A stretch of 35,769 bases of DNA from Alphaproteobacteria bacterium (GTDB taxonomy: Bacteria > Pseudomonadota > Alphaproteobacteria > UBA9219): positions 1-35,769 of the forward strand of contig JABDAH010000015.1 of assembly GCA_013289265.1 (NCBI GenBank). The letters are read 5' to 3'. Under the pieces are notes generated by a model. The model saw only the letters and a list, made by a program, of their open reading frames with translations, was not told the DNA's origin and did no database searches. Shown here piece by piece: positions 17,385 to 26,305 of the stretch. Each line of letters opens with the position of its first letter. Position 1 is the first letter of the stretch. Made by a program: the position numbers and the translations under genes.

Positions 17385-18650
17385 ATGAAACGTGTTCTTA
17401 ACATTTCCAAACGGGACGCTATAGGCAGGCGATTTACAAATCTTGATTTGGCGCCTCGTCTTGCCCAGCATTCATGGCATTCCACAAATTGCGCATGGCA
17501 CTCTTCAATTAGCCCCGATCTGTCTCTTTCAACAAAAAATGGTCTCCTGCGCCGCCTGAGCAATCGCGTGCGAGGAGAGGTAGCACGTGCTCAAGGTAAT
17601 ATTAATGGCTATTTTCAAAATGCCGAAACGATTACGTCGCTACCCGATTACCAGGCGGCGGATGTCTTACACTTTCACATCATGCACGAAAAGTGGCTGT
17701 CCTTGCGTGATTGGAAACTTTTGGCCCGTGACAAAGCGGTCGTTTGGACCTGGCATGATCCATATATGGTTACGGGACACTGCCTACATCCGATTGAATG
17801 CGACCGATTTCAGACGGGTTGTTTAACTTGCCCTGACCTAAAAAGAAATTTTGCAATCAAGCGCGACAGATCCCATAAAAATCTGCTGGAAAAAGTCGCC
17901 GCTGTTAGAGAAATCGATCCGTTGGTAATCGTCGCCTCGCCATGGATGCGTGATGTGGTGGAGCGCTCGCTATACGGACCTACCTTGCGTGTTAAAACCA
18001 TACCTTTTGGTGTTGAATTTTCCACGCAGTGTACAACTGAGGAAGCCAGAAGTCGTTTAGGCCTATCTCTCAACCATATTGTCCTGGGGTTTCGAGCGGT
18101 CAATTCCGAGTATAAAGGTTTTGAACTTCTCATTCAGGCGCTCGAGGGGCTGCATCGCAGTTACCCTCACTTGCCTCTGGCCTTTATCGCATTTGAAGAC
18201 AAAGGCATGTGCCCCTCTTTCGAAAATAAAATTCCCGTTATCGAACCAGGATGGGTAGGTGACGATTCCATGCAAATGTATTATCGCGCTATGGACTTTT
18301 TTCTTATGCCCTCAAGGGCAGAGACTTTTGGTTTAATGGCAATTGAGGCCATGATCTCAGGAGCTTGCCCTATCGTCACGCATGGAACATCCCTGGCGCA
18401 TTTGGTTCATGCTCCAGTCCATGGGATTGCAGTTGAACATACAGTCGAAGCCCTGCAAAATGCTTTGCAAATGGCCTGTCTGAATGTTGGACTTTACAAG
18501 AATACTAGCGAAGCACGCATTCAGTTTGCAAAACAAGCCTACAACATCGATATCTTCAGCAAAGAGTTGGCAGCTACCTATGATGAGGAAATTGAATATC
18601 GCTCCCACACCCAATTTTCTGCTAGGCAAGAATCCCCAAGCAGAGGTTAA
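17385..18650 (+). CDS. GT4 glycosyltransferase (WcaC-like)
   Basis: 421 residues, GT-B fold. The N-terminal half carries the group signature W-H124-D125-P-Y then TGHC (130-133) with Cys139, Cys146 and Cys149 in a C-x5-C-x6-C-x2-C pattern, as in colanic-acid WcaC-type transferases; the Cys spacing could bind a metal. The C-terminal half has the E-x7-E-like PSRAETFGLMAIEAM. Residues of the tail (after ~405) look unstructured. It likely adds a hexose or deoxyhexose to a lipid- or protein-linked acceptor. It follows the oxygenase by 23 bases and precedes the GT2 gene by 71. Confidence 0.88.
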   Translation: MKRVLNISKRDAIGRRFTNLDLAPRLAQHSWHSTNCAWHSSISPDLSLSTKNGLLRRLSNRVRGEVARAQGNINGYFQNAETITSLPDYQAADVLHFHIMHEKWLSLRDWKLLARDKAVVWTWHDPYMVTGHCLHPIECDRFQTGCLTCPDLKRNFAIKRDRSHKNLLEKVAAVREIDPLVIVASPWMRDVVERSLYGPTLRVKTIPFGVEFSTQCTTEEARSRLGLSLNHIVLGFRAVNSEYKGFELLIQALEGLHRSYPHLPLAFIAFEDKGMCPSFENKIPVIEPGWVGDDSMQMYYRAMDFFLMPSRAETFGLMAIEAMISGACPIVTHGTSLAHLVHAPVHGIAVEHTVEALQNALQMACLNVGLYKNTSEARIQFAKQAYNIDIFSKELAATYDEEIEYRSHTQFSARQESPSRG

Positions 18651-18721
18651 ATAAGGTCATTGACACCTCACTAGTATGTCAGCAGAGCTGGTAACGAAAA
18701 AAAGATCTTGGAATCGCCCCC

Positions 18722-19924
18722 ATGTCAACCCATAATTCCCCCAAAGTATCCATCGTCATCCCCATCTATAATGGCGAGAAATATCTCTGTCAGGCTATCG
18801 ATAGTGCGCTGGCGCAGACATATGAAAATACAGAAGTAATTGTTGTCGATGACGGATCGACAGATTCATCGGCCGCTTTAATAGCGAAATATGGCGATAA
18901 AATCCGTTTTTTTCAAAAACCCAATGGAGGCGTCGCTTCCGCCCTCAATCTTGGCATAACCCAGATGCGCGGCGATTATTTTTCGTGGCTCAGTCACGAT
19001 GACGTTTACAGGCCTGATAAAATCCAGATCCAGATGGATGAACTTCAAAGACTGGAGGACAAAAACACGGTGATCTACAGTAGCTACGACGTCATAAACG
19101 CCAAGGGTGATTTGGTGTTTCCCATGGATTTAGCGAAATTTATCCCTATCGAAAAACGCAACGTGCCTCTGTATGCACTTCTTCGTTCGTTAATTCACGG
19201 ATGTACATTGCTTATTCCTGCCGTCTATTTTCGCACGATAGGATATTTTGACGAAGCTTTGCGGCATACGCAGGACTATGACTTCTTTTTTAAACTTATG
19301 CGGGTGGCGCCTATACATTTTTGCAATCACTCCGTTGTTCTTTCGAGGCTGCACCCGGAGCAAAATTCACGTCAACAAGAAATCACCGCACCTCGGATAA
19401 AAGAATGCGATCACCTATGGTCGATGTTCCTGTCCGACCTGACCGATGCTGAAATGATGCGGATGGAGAAAACACCTTATCTGCTTCTACGCCGGGTGGG
19501 CCTCCATCTTTCCAAAACCGAATATGCCGGCGCTGCGGATTTTGCTAAACGCTTGGCGGATAGGCGGTTGACCGAAACCAAAATTAGCGTGGTAATGCCT
19601 TTCTTTGACAACCTGAAAATGATTTTATTGGCTATTGATGCTGTTCTGGCACAAACGCATGCAAATCTTGAACTGATTCTGATTAACGATGGTGCGGTAA
19701 TAAATCCCGATCCGATACTAGCCAAGGTCGCGGCGAATCCTCGCCTCAAATATTACGTTCAACCCAATGCGGGCTATCATGCCGCATTGGCTGCAGGCGC
19801 ACATAAAGCCACAGGTCGCTATATTATATATAGCGATGTCAATTCGCCGTTACCACCGGATGCACTAGAAACGCACCTGCGCTGTAAGGAAGATGATATT
19901 CTTCAAGCCAATCCGCATTGCTGA
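18722..19924 (+). CDS. GT2 glycosyltransferase with a truncated second GT2 domain
   Basis: 400 residues. The first GT-A domain (residues 8-~230) is intact: DD43-44 in VVDDGSTD and H-D93-D94 in SWLSHDDVYRPDK, with an acceptor-side Q-D-Y-D-F motif. From residue 287 a second GT2 domain starts (KISVVMPFFDN, then LILINDGA, then YIIYSDVNSPLPPD) but stops at residue 400, about half way, with no acceptor half. The next gene, on the opposite strand, ends only 15 bases beyond the stop, so the missing half is not in another frame. This looks like a deletion junction or an eroded double transferase; the first domain alone should still work. Confidence 0.85.
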   Translation: MSTHNSPKVSIVIPIYNGEKYLCQAIDSALAQTYENTEVIVVDDGSTDSSAALIAKYGDKIRFFQKPNGGVASALNLGITQMRGDYFSWLSHDDVYRPDKIQIQMDELQRLEDKNTVIYSSYDVINAKGDLVFPMDLAKFIPIEKRNVPLYALLRSLIHGCTLLIPAVYFRTIGYFDEALRHTQDYDFFFKLMRVAPIHFCNHSVVLSRLHPEQNSRQQEITAPRIKECDHLWSMFLSDLTDAEMMRMEKTPYLLLRRVGLHLSKTEYAGAADFAKRLADRRLTETKISVVMPFFDNLKMILLAIDAVLAQTHANLELILINDGAVINPDPILAKVAANPRLKYYVQPNAGYHAALAAGAHKATGRYIIYSDVNSPLPPDALETHLRCKEDDILQANPHC

Positions 19925-19939
19925 TTGAACGGTTTAGAG

Positions 19940-20509
19940 TTATTCGGACCAGGGCAAATGCGTCGCTCGTTTGCGCGCCAAGGTCAAGCCCGGGTGAATG
20001 GGAATGGTCATCATTTCATAACCCTTCTGATTTTCGGTTAGTTCCTGAATGGCCCTGTATCCATTCCCACAATAGCCGGGATCCGTATATTTCTTGTTCC
20101 TGGGAAACCCGTCGTGCAACAAAATCACTGCTTGTTCATTCATCAAGGGTAGATATCTAGTAAAATCATCAAGCACGCTTTCATAGGAATGATCCGCGTC
20201 AATAAAAAGAAGATCAATTTTCAAACCATTTTTTGCTGCTATGTCAGCGTAAGTGTCCGACCGTGAATGAACAAATTCTGTTTTATTCGTTTTCTGCATA
20301 TAAGTTCCCGCTTTGGGGTCGATGTCTACCCCAATCAACCGCCCGGCAAAGGGGATGATACGGTTGAACAGTTCACATTGATATAAACCCAGCTCAACGT
20401 AAACTTTTGGCTGAATTAGGCTGGCGAGATGCACAATAAAATTCTCGTGCCAATTTTCAGGAGGGGCAGCTAAAGGTGGATTCATAAGGTGCGGAAAATT
20501 TTCAACCAT
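19940..20509 (-). CDS. Class I SAM-dependent methyltransferase (Methyltransf_24/CmcI-like)
   Basis: 189 residues from ATG 20509; a GTG 39 bases upstream would add 13 residues inside the preceding gene. The ATG start overlaps the stop of the 840-residue transferase by eight bases, suggesting translational coupling. Motif I is VYVELGLYQCELF, motif II LIGVDIDP, and a D-x-D-H element occurs in LLFIDADHSYESV followed by LLHDGFP. The last pair is typical of CmcI/rhamnosyl O-methyltransferase relatives that bind Mg2+. It probably methylates a sugar hydroxyl in the glycan built by the neighbouring transferases. Confidence 0.82.
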   Translation of the reverse strand: MVENFPHLMNPPLAAPPENWHENFIVHLASLIQPKVYVELGLYQCELFNRIIPFAGRLIGVDIDPKAGTYMQKTNKTEFVHSRSDTYADIAAKNGLKIDLLFIDADHSYESVLDDFTRYLPLMNEQAVILLHDGFPRNKKYTDPGYCGNGYRAIQELTENQKGYEMMTIPIHPGLTLARKRATHLPWSE

Positions 20510-23024
20510 GATGGCGCTTAAGATCAGAGTGAGTCCGCACGGTTTCACAATTTATATCTCTCACGATACGTTCGATCAGCATGTGCCATTTCTTCATAGA
20601 TGCCTGAACGGTAAGATCTTTTTCTAGAATTTGCGCCCGGGGGGAGAATTGGCATCTGGCCACTTCCATAACTGATGCAGCTAAATCATCGCCAAAAATT
20701 CCCACTTTGGCTCGTTCATCGACCGTAAAATCGCGGTAAATTCCAACCAATGGCATTACCACAGGAATGTCGCAAAGATTAGCTTCGATGGCAGCAAGAC
20801 ATTGCGTTTCCACAGGTGAGCCAATAATAAAGAAATCCGCGCAATTTAACAACTCCGCCAATTGCTTTTGATCAATCCGGTTAAACAACCGAACATTGTC
20901 CGCTTGATAGGTTTCCTCGTGTTTTGAAACAAGTATCCAGGTAATTTCTGGGTGCATCTTTATACATTGAGAGACTTTCGACCAGCCTTTAACTTCGGAT
21001 AGGCAACCCACAAAAATACCTATCCGCTCAGCACCGAATTGGTATTTTTTACGCAAGTCGGATTTACTCTGGGGCACAAATAAATCAGAATCCACTCCCA
21101 CTGGAATAATTTCGAAATCATATTCCGGGTAGGAAAGGGCGGTCTGCAAGGAGTTTGTGACTAAAGTGTTCGCCATGCGCAAGTTAAACTCTTGCTGCGC
21201 AGATTTTCTTTCCATTTTACGCAAATCATCTTGTAAAAAAGCTATCGTATGACGCGATGGATCGATGAAAGAAATAAAAGTAGCATTTTGTATGATGATC
21301 GAAGTGTTGGGCTTTTGAGCGTTTATATAATTTGCGGCCTTGGATTCATAATCATCTACGCCAACTACTGCCTTATCCACCGGATAAGCGCCGGGAAGAG
21401 ATTCGAGCATATAATTCCATAGCACACGTTCGCCCATCGAGCCGTTACATATATCGTTGCAAACAGCGATTTCTAATTTAGAGCGATCAAACGAAGGTAT
21501 GACTTTTTCGTCCATCTCTCCACACTGGAAATGATAGACTATAGAGCGAAAAGACGTTTGATGCTTAATTCCAATCGTAGCCATGCGCTGCATTAGAATT
21601 GCGTCACCCGAGATTTGCAAATCAGTCTGCAACGCGATCTCATTGGAAAAAATGTCGCTGCCTCGTTTTATATTGCCTTCAGGGTACCCGCCAATAGAAA
21701 CGAAGTGCTCTTTTTTGACAAGCAGGGGCATATATAATCCCCCATCAAGAACCTTGTCTTCACGGATAGATTCCGCAAATTGCAGGAATCCGGCTTCATT
21801 GTATTCAGAAAAATTGCGACCAAAATTTTCTTCTATCCCGTATTGGCCCGATCTTAATTTTCCCGATTCCACCAATCTCGACGTTACCAAATTGCTTCCA
21901 TCATAGGCAGCTTTCAGTTCGTCAAGCCAGCCGGGCGTAAAACACATATCTGAATTTATAAATATAATAAAATCGCCCCTCGCGACCTTAGCGCTGTAAT
22001 TCCAGGCGCGATATACGTTGTTAATGTACCATTCGCGCTTTTGTTCTTCTGTATTTTGATAATTAAAATAAGGAATGTAGTTGTCACGCAGATATTTGAT
22101 TACATCTTCATTCGCGTCATTGGCGACAAAGAAAAATTCTGTATCCGTCAAGTCTGTATATTGCAGCACCTGCTTGTATACCAGCTCCAACCAGTCGACG
22201 CTCTTGTAAATAAGACATACGATCGAATATTTAGGCCTAAACACCTTATTTTTATAGGCGCTCACATAAGAAAGAGCATCAATGAAAGAGATTTTAGTCG
22301 GCGGTTTTTCGTTATCGACCCACAGGCCATCGGGAAATAATTCTTTATCTATTTGAATTAACTCCAGCGTATCTTCGCTAATGAGCCGATCCAGTTTCTC
22401 ATAACCACGCTGACCATGCGAATGGTAAATTAGATATTTGTAAGCTAGGCTCTTTTCTGAGGCGAACCCATAGTGAAGTATGCCGATTTTGTTTTGATAC
22501 TCGATTGCTTTTATAGAAGAGGGTAGAAGCGATTGGTGTAAACCCCGTTTCAATTGCATGAATTTCATTGAAGGTTGCACCCTCCATAAACGCGTAAACC
22601 AACCCTCATCGAACCAACTGTCGATGCGCCGCCAGGTAGAGCTGCGCCATATATTGAGCTCGTGAAAATTCACGCCGTCAACATTACTCTTGATGCAGTC
22701 GTCACAGAGATTTTGCAGATCTTGCCGGGAACTTGCCGTCAACACTTCATCCGCGTCCAACCACAGAATAAATTCCGCACCGAGTTTAAGTGCCTGATCC
22801 AGCATCAACTGCCTGTGAGTAGCTTCACTGGCAAAGTCATTTTTTATGCCACGGATAACATGGGGGGTTTGTCGTCCCGCATATTCAAAACTGCCATCTG
22901 TACTGCAATCATCATATATAACGATTTCATCAACCAATGGCTTTAGATAGGTAAAAAACCGTTCAAGATTATCCTTTTCAATTTCATTGTAGACTTGGCA
23001 GATGCAGACGATCTTGTAATTCAT
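20502..23024 (-). CDS. Three-module glycosyltransferase (GT2-GT2-GT4)
   Basis: 840 residues from ATG 23024, preferred over ATG 23087 because GGGAG lies nine bases upstream and MNYKIVCICQVYNE is a normal GT2 opening. Module 1 (~3-230): GT2 with YDDCSTDGS and D-A-D in LWLDADEVL at ~89. Module 2 (~263-500): a second GT2-like fold, YSIVCLIYKS, with FINSDMCFTPGW as the metal-site region. Module 3 (~590-820): a GT4-like GT-B part with IPVGVDSDLF, GIFVGCLSEVKGWSK near 665 and ETQCLAAIEANLCDIPVV. One chain could add several sugars in sequence. No membrane segments. The coupled small methyltransferase suggests capping or decoration of its product. Confidence 0.87.
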   Translation of the reverse strand: MNYKIVCICQVYNEIEKDNLERFFTYLKPLVDEIVIYDDCSTDGSFEYAGRQTPHVIRGIKNDFASEATHRQLMLDQALKLGAEFILWLDADEVLTASSRQDLQNLCDDCIKSNVDGVNFHELNIWRSSTWRRIDSWFDEGWFTRLWRVQPSMKFMQLKRGLHQSLLPSSIKAIEYQNKIGILHYGFASEKSLAYKYLIYHSHGQRGYEKLDRLISEDTLELIQIDKELFPDGLWVDNEKPPTKISFIDALSYVSAYKNKVFRPKYSIVCLIYKSVDWLELVYKQVLQYTDLTDTEFFFVANDANEDVIKYLRDNYIPYFNYQNTEEQKREWYINNVYRAWNYSAKVARGDFIIFINSDMCFTPGWLDELKAAYDGSNLVTSRLVESGKLRSGQYGIEENFGRNFSEYNEAGFLQFAESIREDKVLDGGLYMPLLVKKEHFVSIGGYPEGNIKRGSDIFSNEIALQTDLQISGDAILMQRMATIGIKHQTSFRSIVYHFQCGEMDEKVIPSFDRSKLEIAVCNDICNGSMGERVLWNYMLESLPGAYPVDKAVVGVDDYESKAANYINAQKPNTSIIIQNATFISFIDPSRHTIAFLQDDLRKMERKSAQQEFNLRMANTLVTNSLQTALSYPEYDFEIIPVGVDSDLFVPQSKSDLRKKYQFGAERIGIFVGCLSEVKGWSKVSQCIKMHPEITWILVSKHEETYQADNVRLFNRIDQKQLAELLNCADFFIIGSPVETQCLAAIEANLCDIPVVMPLVGIYRDFTVDERAKVGIFGDDLAASVMEVARCQFSPRAQILEKDLTVQASMKKWHMLIERIVRDINCETVRTHSDLKRHHG

Positions 23025-23173
23025 CTTGTTAACTCCCTGCCGGTAATGGCGCAGCGCCTGCCACAGGCTAGTGGTACTATTCATCAAAGTTCAGTCAAGA
23101 CTAAAGATAATACCCTGCAAGGGAAGTATTGACTAAATCCTAATAAATCCTTGTTGGCGGATGATAATCTCTG

Positions 23174-23189
23174 TGGCACAAAAGTGCCA
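23174..23189. promoter_or_regulatory. Perfect hairpin touching the glmU start codon
   Basis: TGGCAC (23174-23179) and GTGCCA (23184-23189) flank an AAAA loop; the last A is the first base of the ATG. No Shine-Dalgarno lies in the usual window; the nearest purine-rich site, GGCGGATG, is about 25 bases upstream, so the hairpin might bring it closer or hide the start. A GATAAT hexamer at 23163-23168 could be a -10 element, which would make the leader very short. Symmetry is certain, role is inference. Confidence 0.35.
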
Positions 23190-24547
23190 TGACGAATAAT
23201 GAATCTTCGAATCTCCCCTCCCTAGCTTGCGTCGTTTTGGCGGCAGGGCAGGGCACACGCATGCGGTCGGACCTGCCCAAGGTTTTACATCCTGTGGCCA
23301 ACCTGCCGATGATCAAGCATGTGATAAACGCCTGCGAGGCGCTAGCGCCGCAAAATATCATTGTTGTCGTCGCACCCCATATGCCTGCCGTTGAAAAGGC
23401 TGTGGCCCCCCATAAATGCGTTGTTCAGTCAAAAGCTCTTGGGACTGGCGATGCCGTCAAAGCCGCCAAAGACGAATTAAAAAATTTTAAGGGCGATGTA
23501 ATTGTTTTGTTTGGTGATGCGCCCTTAGTCACGGCCACTGCCCTGCACAACATGCAGGTTAAGCGTCAGCAAACAAATGCGGCCATTGTTGTAGCCGGAT
23601 TTACGCCTGCGGATGCTGGACCTTATGGCCGCTTGATAGTCGATGCCAAAGGTAATCTAGCAGGCATTATCGAAGTCGCAGAAGCGACAGCCGAACAACG
23701 CGCACTTAAATTATGTAACGGCGGCGTAATGTTGTTTGCGGCTGACAAGCTCATGCCATTGCTCGATCAGCTAAAAGACAATAATTCGAAGAAAGAATTT
23801 TATCTGACGGATTGCATAGCTCTGGCGCAGAAGTCGGGTGACACATGCACCGTCGCCGAAATGCTCGCAGATGAAGTTCTCGGCATCAACACACGCGTCG
23901 AACTGGCGGAAGCTGAAAAACTGATGCAGCAACGTTTGCGTCGCACAGCAATGTTGAACGGCGCAACTTTCACCGACCCGGATACGGTTTTCCTCTCAGC
24001 CGATACCAAGATTGGCCGCGATGTTACCATCGGTCCGAATGTTTTTATCGGCCCCGGCGTAGAAATTGCCGACAAAGTTGATATCCGCGCTTTTTGTCAC
24101 TTGGAGCAAGTGCGTGTTGAGCAGGGCGCTATCATAGGGCCATTTGCTCGCCTGCGTCCCGGCAGTATTGTCGGCGCTGAAGCGCATATCGGTAATTTTG
24201 TTGAAATCAAAAATGCCGAAATCGGTAAAGGTGCGAAGGTAAATCATATGTCCTATATCGGCGACGCCTTTGTAGGGACTAGAGCCAATATCGGCGCAGG
24301 CACGATTACCTGTAATTATGATGGCTACCGCAAGAGCCATACACATATCGGTGCCGATACTTTTATTGGTTCCAACAGCTCACTCGTTGCACCGGTCAAG
24401 ATTGGCGACGGGGCCTATGTTGGCGCGGGCAGCGTCATAACCATGGAAGTACCTGCAAATACGCTGGCTGTTGCGCGCGGACGCCAAGCCAATATTGAGG
24501 ACTGGGCACGCCGTTTCCGCGACGAACAAGCCAAAGATAAGAAGTAG
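23189..24547 (+). CDS. glmU: Bifunctional GlmU: GlcN-1-P acetyltransferase / GlcNAc-1-P uridyltransferase
   Basis: 452 residues, normal length. It makes UDP-GlcNAc from glucosamine-1-phosphate, acetyl-CoA and UTP for peptidoglycan, lipid A and, here, the 6-deoxy-HexNAc operon. N-terminal uridyltransferase: VVLAAGQGTRMRSDLPK (15-31), ALGTGDA, and metal-site FGDAPLV. C-terminal left-handed beta-helix from ~residue 255 with repeated hexapeptides; catalytic H353 in VNHMSYIGDA and the GAGTITCNYDG acetyl-CoA segment. GlmU is a housekeeping gene and marks the right edge of the glycan region. It is divergent from the three-module transferase; no glmS is adjacent. Confidence 0.97.
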   Translation: MTNNESSNLPSLACVVLAAGQGTRMRSDLPKVLHPVANLPMIKHVINACEALAPQNIIVVVAPHMPAVEKAVAPHKCVVQSKALGTGDAVKAAKDELKNFKGDVIVLFGDAPLVTATALHNMQVKRQQTNAAIVVAGFTPADAGPYGRLIVDAKGNLAGIIEVAEATAEQRALKLCNGGVMLFAADKLMPLLDQLKDNNSKKEFYLTDCIALAQKSGDTCTVAEMLADEVLGINTRVELAEAEKLMQQRLRRTAMLNGATFTDPDTVFLSADTKIGRDVTIGPNVFIGPGVEIADKVDIRAFCHLEQVRVEQGAIIGPFARLRPGSIVGAEAHIGNFVEIKNAEIGKGAKVNHMSYIGDAFVGTRANIGAGTITCNYDGYRKSHTHIGADTFIGSNSSLVAPVKIGDGAYVGAGSVITMEVPANTLAVARGRQANIEDWARRFRDEQAKDKK

Positions 24548-24632
24548 ATAGTCTTCGCCGTTAACCATAACAGCGTGAAATTATTAAAACCCTGGCCAAA
24601 TCGGCACGGGATTTGCTAAGTCCTATGGAGAA

Positions 24633-25049
24633 ATGACGTTCCAGTATTTATGGATTATGATTATGAAATTTTTCCTCGCCCTAGCATTGTTTATCATCGC
24701 TTCAGTCGCCATCGTGAAGGCGGCAACAAATTCCCCTACACTGGAGCTTGAGAAGAAAATTGCCTATCAGCAGGGGCAGTTCGGCGCCTTATATGATCAT
24801 TGCGGCGGTTTTGATGACAAAGGCATTATCGGCGGCTCAATCGGCGTTTGGCGTAACGAAACATTTCAAGGTTATAACGGTACGCCACTGGAATATGCCG
24901 CCGTCGAAAAATCATTTGATCAAGCCGTAAAGGATGTCATGCAAGATTCCAACAGCTGCAATGGCTGGATCAAACAGGCAGCAGCGACCTGGAGCAGCAT
25001 CGTTCAACTATCGCAATATGGAACACCGGTAGCGACGGTTAGCCGGTAA
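24633..25049 (+). CDS. Small exported hypothetical protein
   Basis: 138 residues if the first ATG is used; GGAG lies only two bases before it, so ATG 24657 or 24663 may be the true start. In all cases a signal peptide follows (MKFFLALALFIIASVAIVKA, cleavage after KA). The mature part is ~108 residues with two cysteines (DHCGGF and SNSCNGW), which could form one disulfide in the periplasm, and is otherwise helical. I do not recognise the family. It sits between glmU and a convergent GGDEF gene that ends two bases away. Confidence 0.7.
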   Translation: MTFQYLWIMIMKFFLALALFIIASVAIVKAATNSPTLELEKKIAYQQGQFGALYDHCGGFDDKGIIGGSIGVWRNETFQGYNGTPLEYAAVEKSFDQAVKDVMQDSNSCNGWIKQAAATWSSIVQLSQYGTPVATVSR

Positions 25050-25050
25050 G

Positions 25051-25659
25051 TCAGGTTTTGGTTAGCAGCTGCGCCGCCTGTTTCAGCCCTTTGCCGATAT
25101 CAACGTCATCACGGAAAGTGTAGGCGCCGTAGCTAATCGCTATCTCAATTTTGCAGCCGTGAACTTCAGTTAGCTGCGATTGCAAAGCCTGGGCAACTAC
25201 TTTGCCTTTTTTCCATGCGGCGTCATTATCGCATCGCATAAGTAAAATGCCGAATTCATCCGTCGCCAAGCGACCAACTACGTCCGAGCCACGAACCTGT
25301 TTCATCAGGATAGTGCCAATCTCATGAACCGCCGCATTGGCAACCGACTTACCAAAACGCGCCGTAATTTCATCCAGATTTTCAAAGTCGTAATAGAGAA
25401 CACTGGACGTCCCGCCATAGCGCTCATCGAAAGCCAGCATGCGGGCGACTTCACGGTTAAAATCGGGGCGCGACAGGACAGAATGAACATGGCCTTCAGG
25501 AGCATCTGCCTGCAACATCTGGATTTTCTTTTCCTGCACAGTCAGTTTTTCGCGCGCATCAACCAGTTCGGCGCGCATCTGGTTCCAGACCTGCCGTTGT
25601 TCCGGCGTCAGGGCTGCGTCAGCAAGCCAATCGATTGAAGGGTCAAAAACTTTGTTCAT
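25051..25659 (-). CDS. GGDEF-domain protein with degenerate active site
   Basis: 202 residues, soluble. A coiled-coil-like segment (~28-52) precedes a GGDEF fold (~60-200): D91 in YYDFENLDEI aligns with the metal-binding Asp, and the signature is A132-T-D-E-F136 instead of GGDEF. Both glycines that shape the GTP site are replaced, so diguanylate cyclase activity is unlikely; such proteins may bind c-di-GMP, GTP or a partner instead. No inhibitory RxxD site is obvious upstream of the signature. It is divergent from purE across 91 bases. Confidence 0.85.
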   Translation of the reverse strand: MNKVFDPSIDWLADAALTPEQRQVWNQMRAELVDAREKLTVQEKKIQMLQADAPEGHVHSVLSRPDFNREVARMLAFDERYGGTSSVLYYDFENLDEITARFGKSVANAAVHEIGTILMKQVRGSDVVGRLATDEFGILLMRCDNDAAWKKGKVVAQALQSQLTEVHGCKIEIAISYGAYTFRDDVDIGKGLKQAAQLLTKT

Positions 25660-25750
25660 GGACGACCTGAAACTGTGGGCTTTAGGTTTCTAACATACTC
25701 TCTGTATATTTGCTGAAAAACAGGTTAAAAGCATTTCAGAGGAGATGATT

Positions 25751-26305
25751 ATGGCCCCAAAATCCAAGAAAGTCGTTAAAAAACAGTCCCCCATGGCTCT
25801 TGTAAGCATTGCAATGGGCAGCCAGTCCGACTGGGAAACCATGCAACACGCCGCAGGCGTCCTGAGCGGCTTTGGCATCCCTTTTGAGGCCGTTATCGTA
25901 TCAGCCCACCGTACGCCACAACGGCTGTTTTCCTATGCTACTTCCGCTGCATCGCGCGGCCTCCAGGTAATTATCGCAGGCGCTGGTGGCGCTGCGCATC
26001 TACCAGGCATGGTCTCATCCCTTACAACTCTGCCGGTTTTTGGTGTTCCCGTTCGCAGTAAATCACTGGACGGTCTGGACAGCCTGCTATCTATCGCGCA
26101 AATGCCCGCAGGCATACCCGTGGGTACGCTGGCAATTGGTGAAGCAGGGGCCACAAACGCCGGATTACTAGCTGTCGCCGTTCTCGCTTTGCAGGATGAA
26201 ATTCTGGCGCAGGAACTTCGCAACTGGCGCAGCGCGCAAACGGCATCTATCGCTGAAAAACCGAAATCGAATTCCAAAGCAAAAACACGGCGCAAGAAAA
26301 AATGA
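25751..26305 (+). CDS. purE: N5-carboxyaminoimidazole ribonucleotide mutase
   Basis: 184 residues from ATG 25751, chosen because AGAGGAG ends six bases upstream; an ATG at 25745 directly touches the Shine-Dalgarno. PurE converts N5-CAIR to CAIR in purine synthesis. Class I motifs are present: [20 protein letters not shown] and [11 protein letters not shown]. Odd points are a basic N-terminal extension ([10 protein letters not shown]) and a lysine/arginine-rich tail (KAKTRRKKK), making it longer than the usual ~160 residues. The stop overlaps purK by ATGA, giving a coupled purEK operon. Confidence 0.96.
   Translation: MAPKSKKVVKKQSPMALVSIAMGSQSDWETMQHAAGVLSGFGIPFEAVIVSAHRTPQRLFSYATSAASRGLQVIIAGAGGAAHLPGMVSSLTTLPVFGVPVRSKSLDGLDSLLSIAQMPAGIPVGTLAIGEAGATNAGLLAVAVLALQDEILAQELRNWRSAQTASIAEKPKSNSKAKTRRKKK

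Noticed and set aside
19918-20160. Plus-strand frame after the truncated GT2 gene that might continue it by frameshift
   Set aside because: Its translation is the mirror of the minus-strand methyltransferase and has no GT2 motifs.
23025-23087. Upstream ATG for the three-module transferase
   Set aside because: GGGAG sits before ATG 23024, and the added 21 residues lie before the normal GT2 N-terminus.
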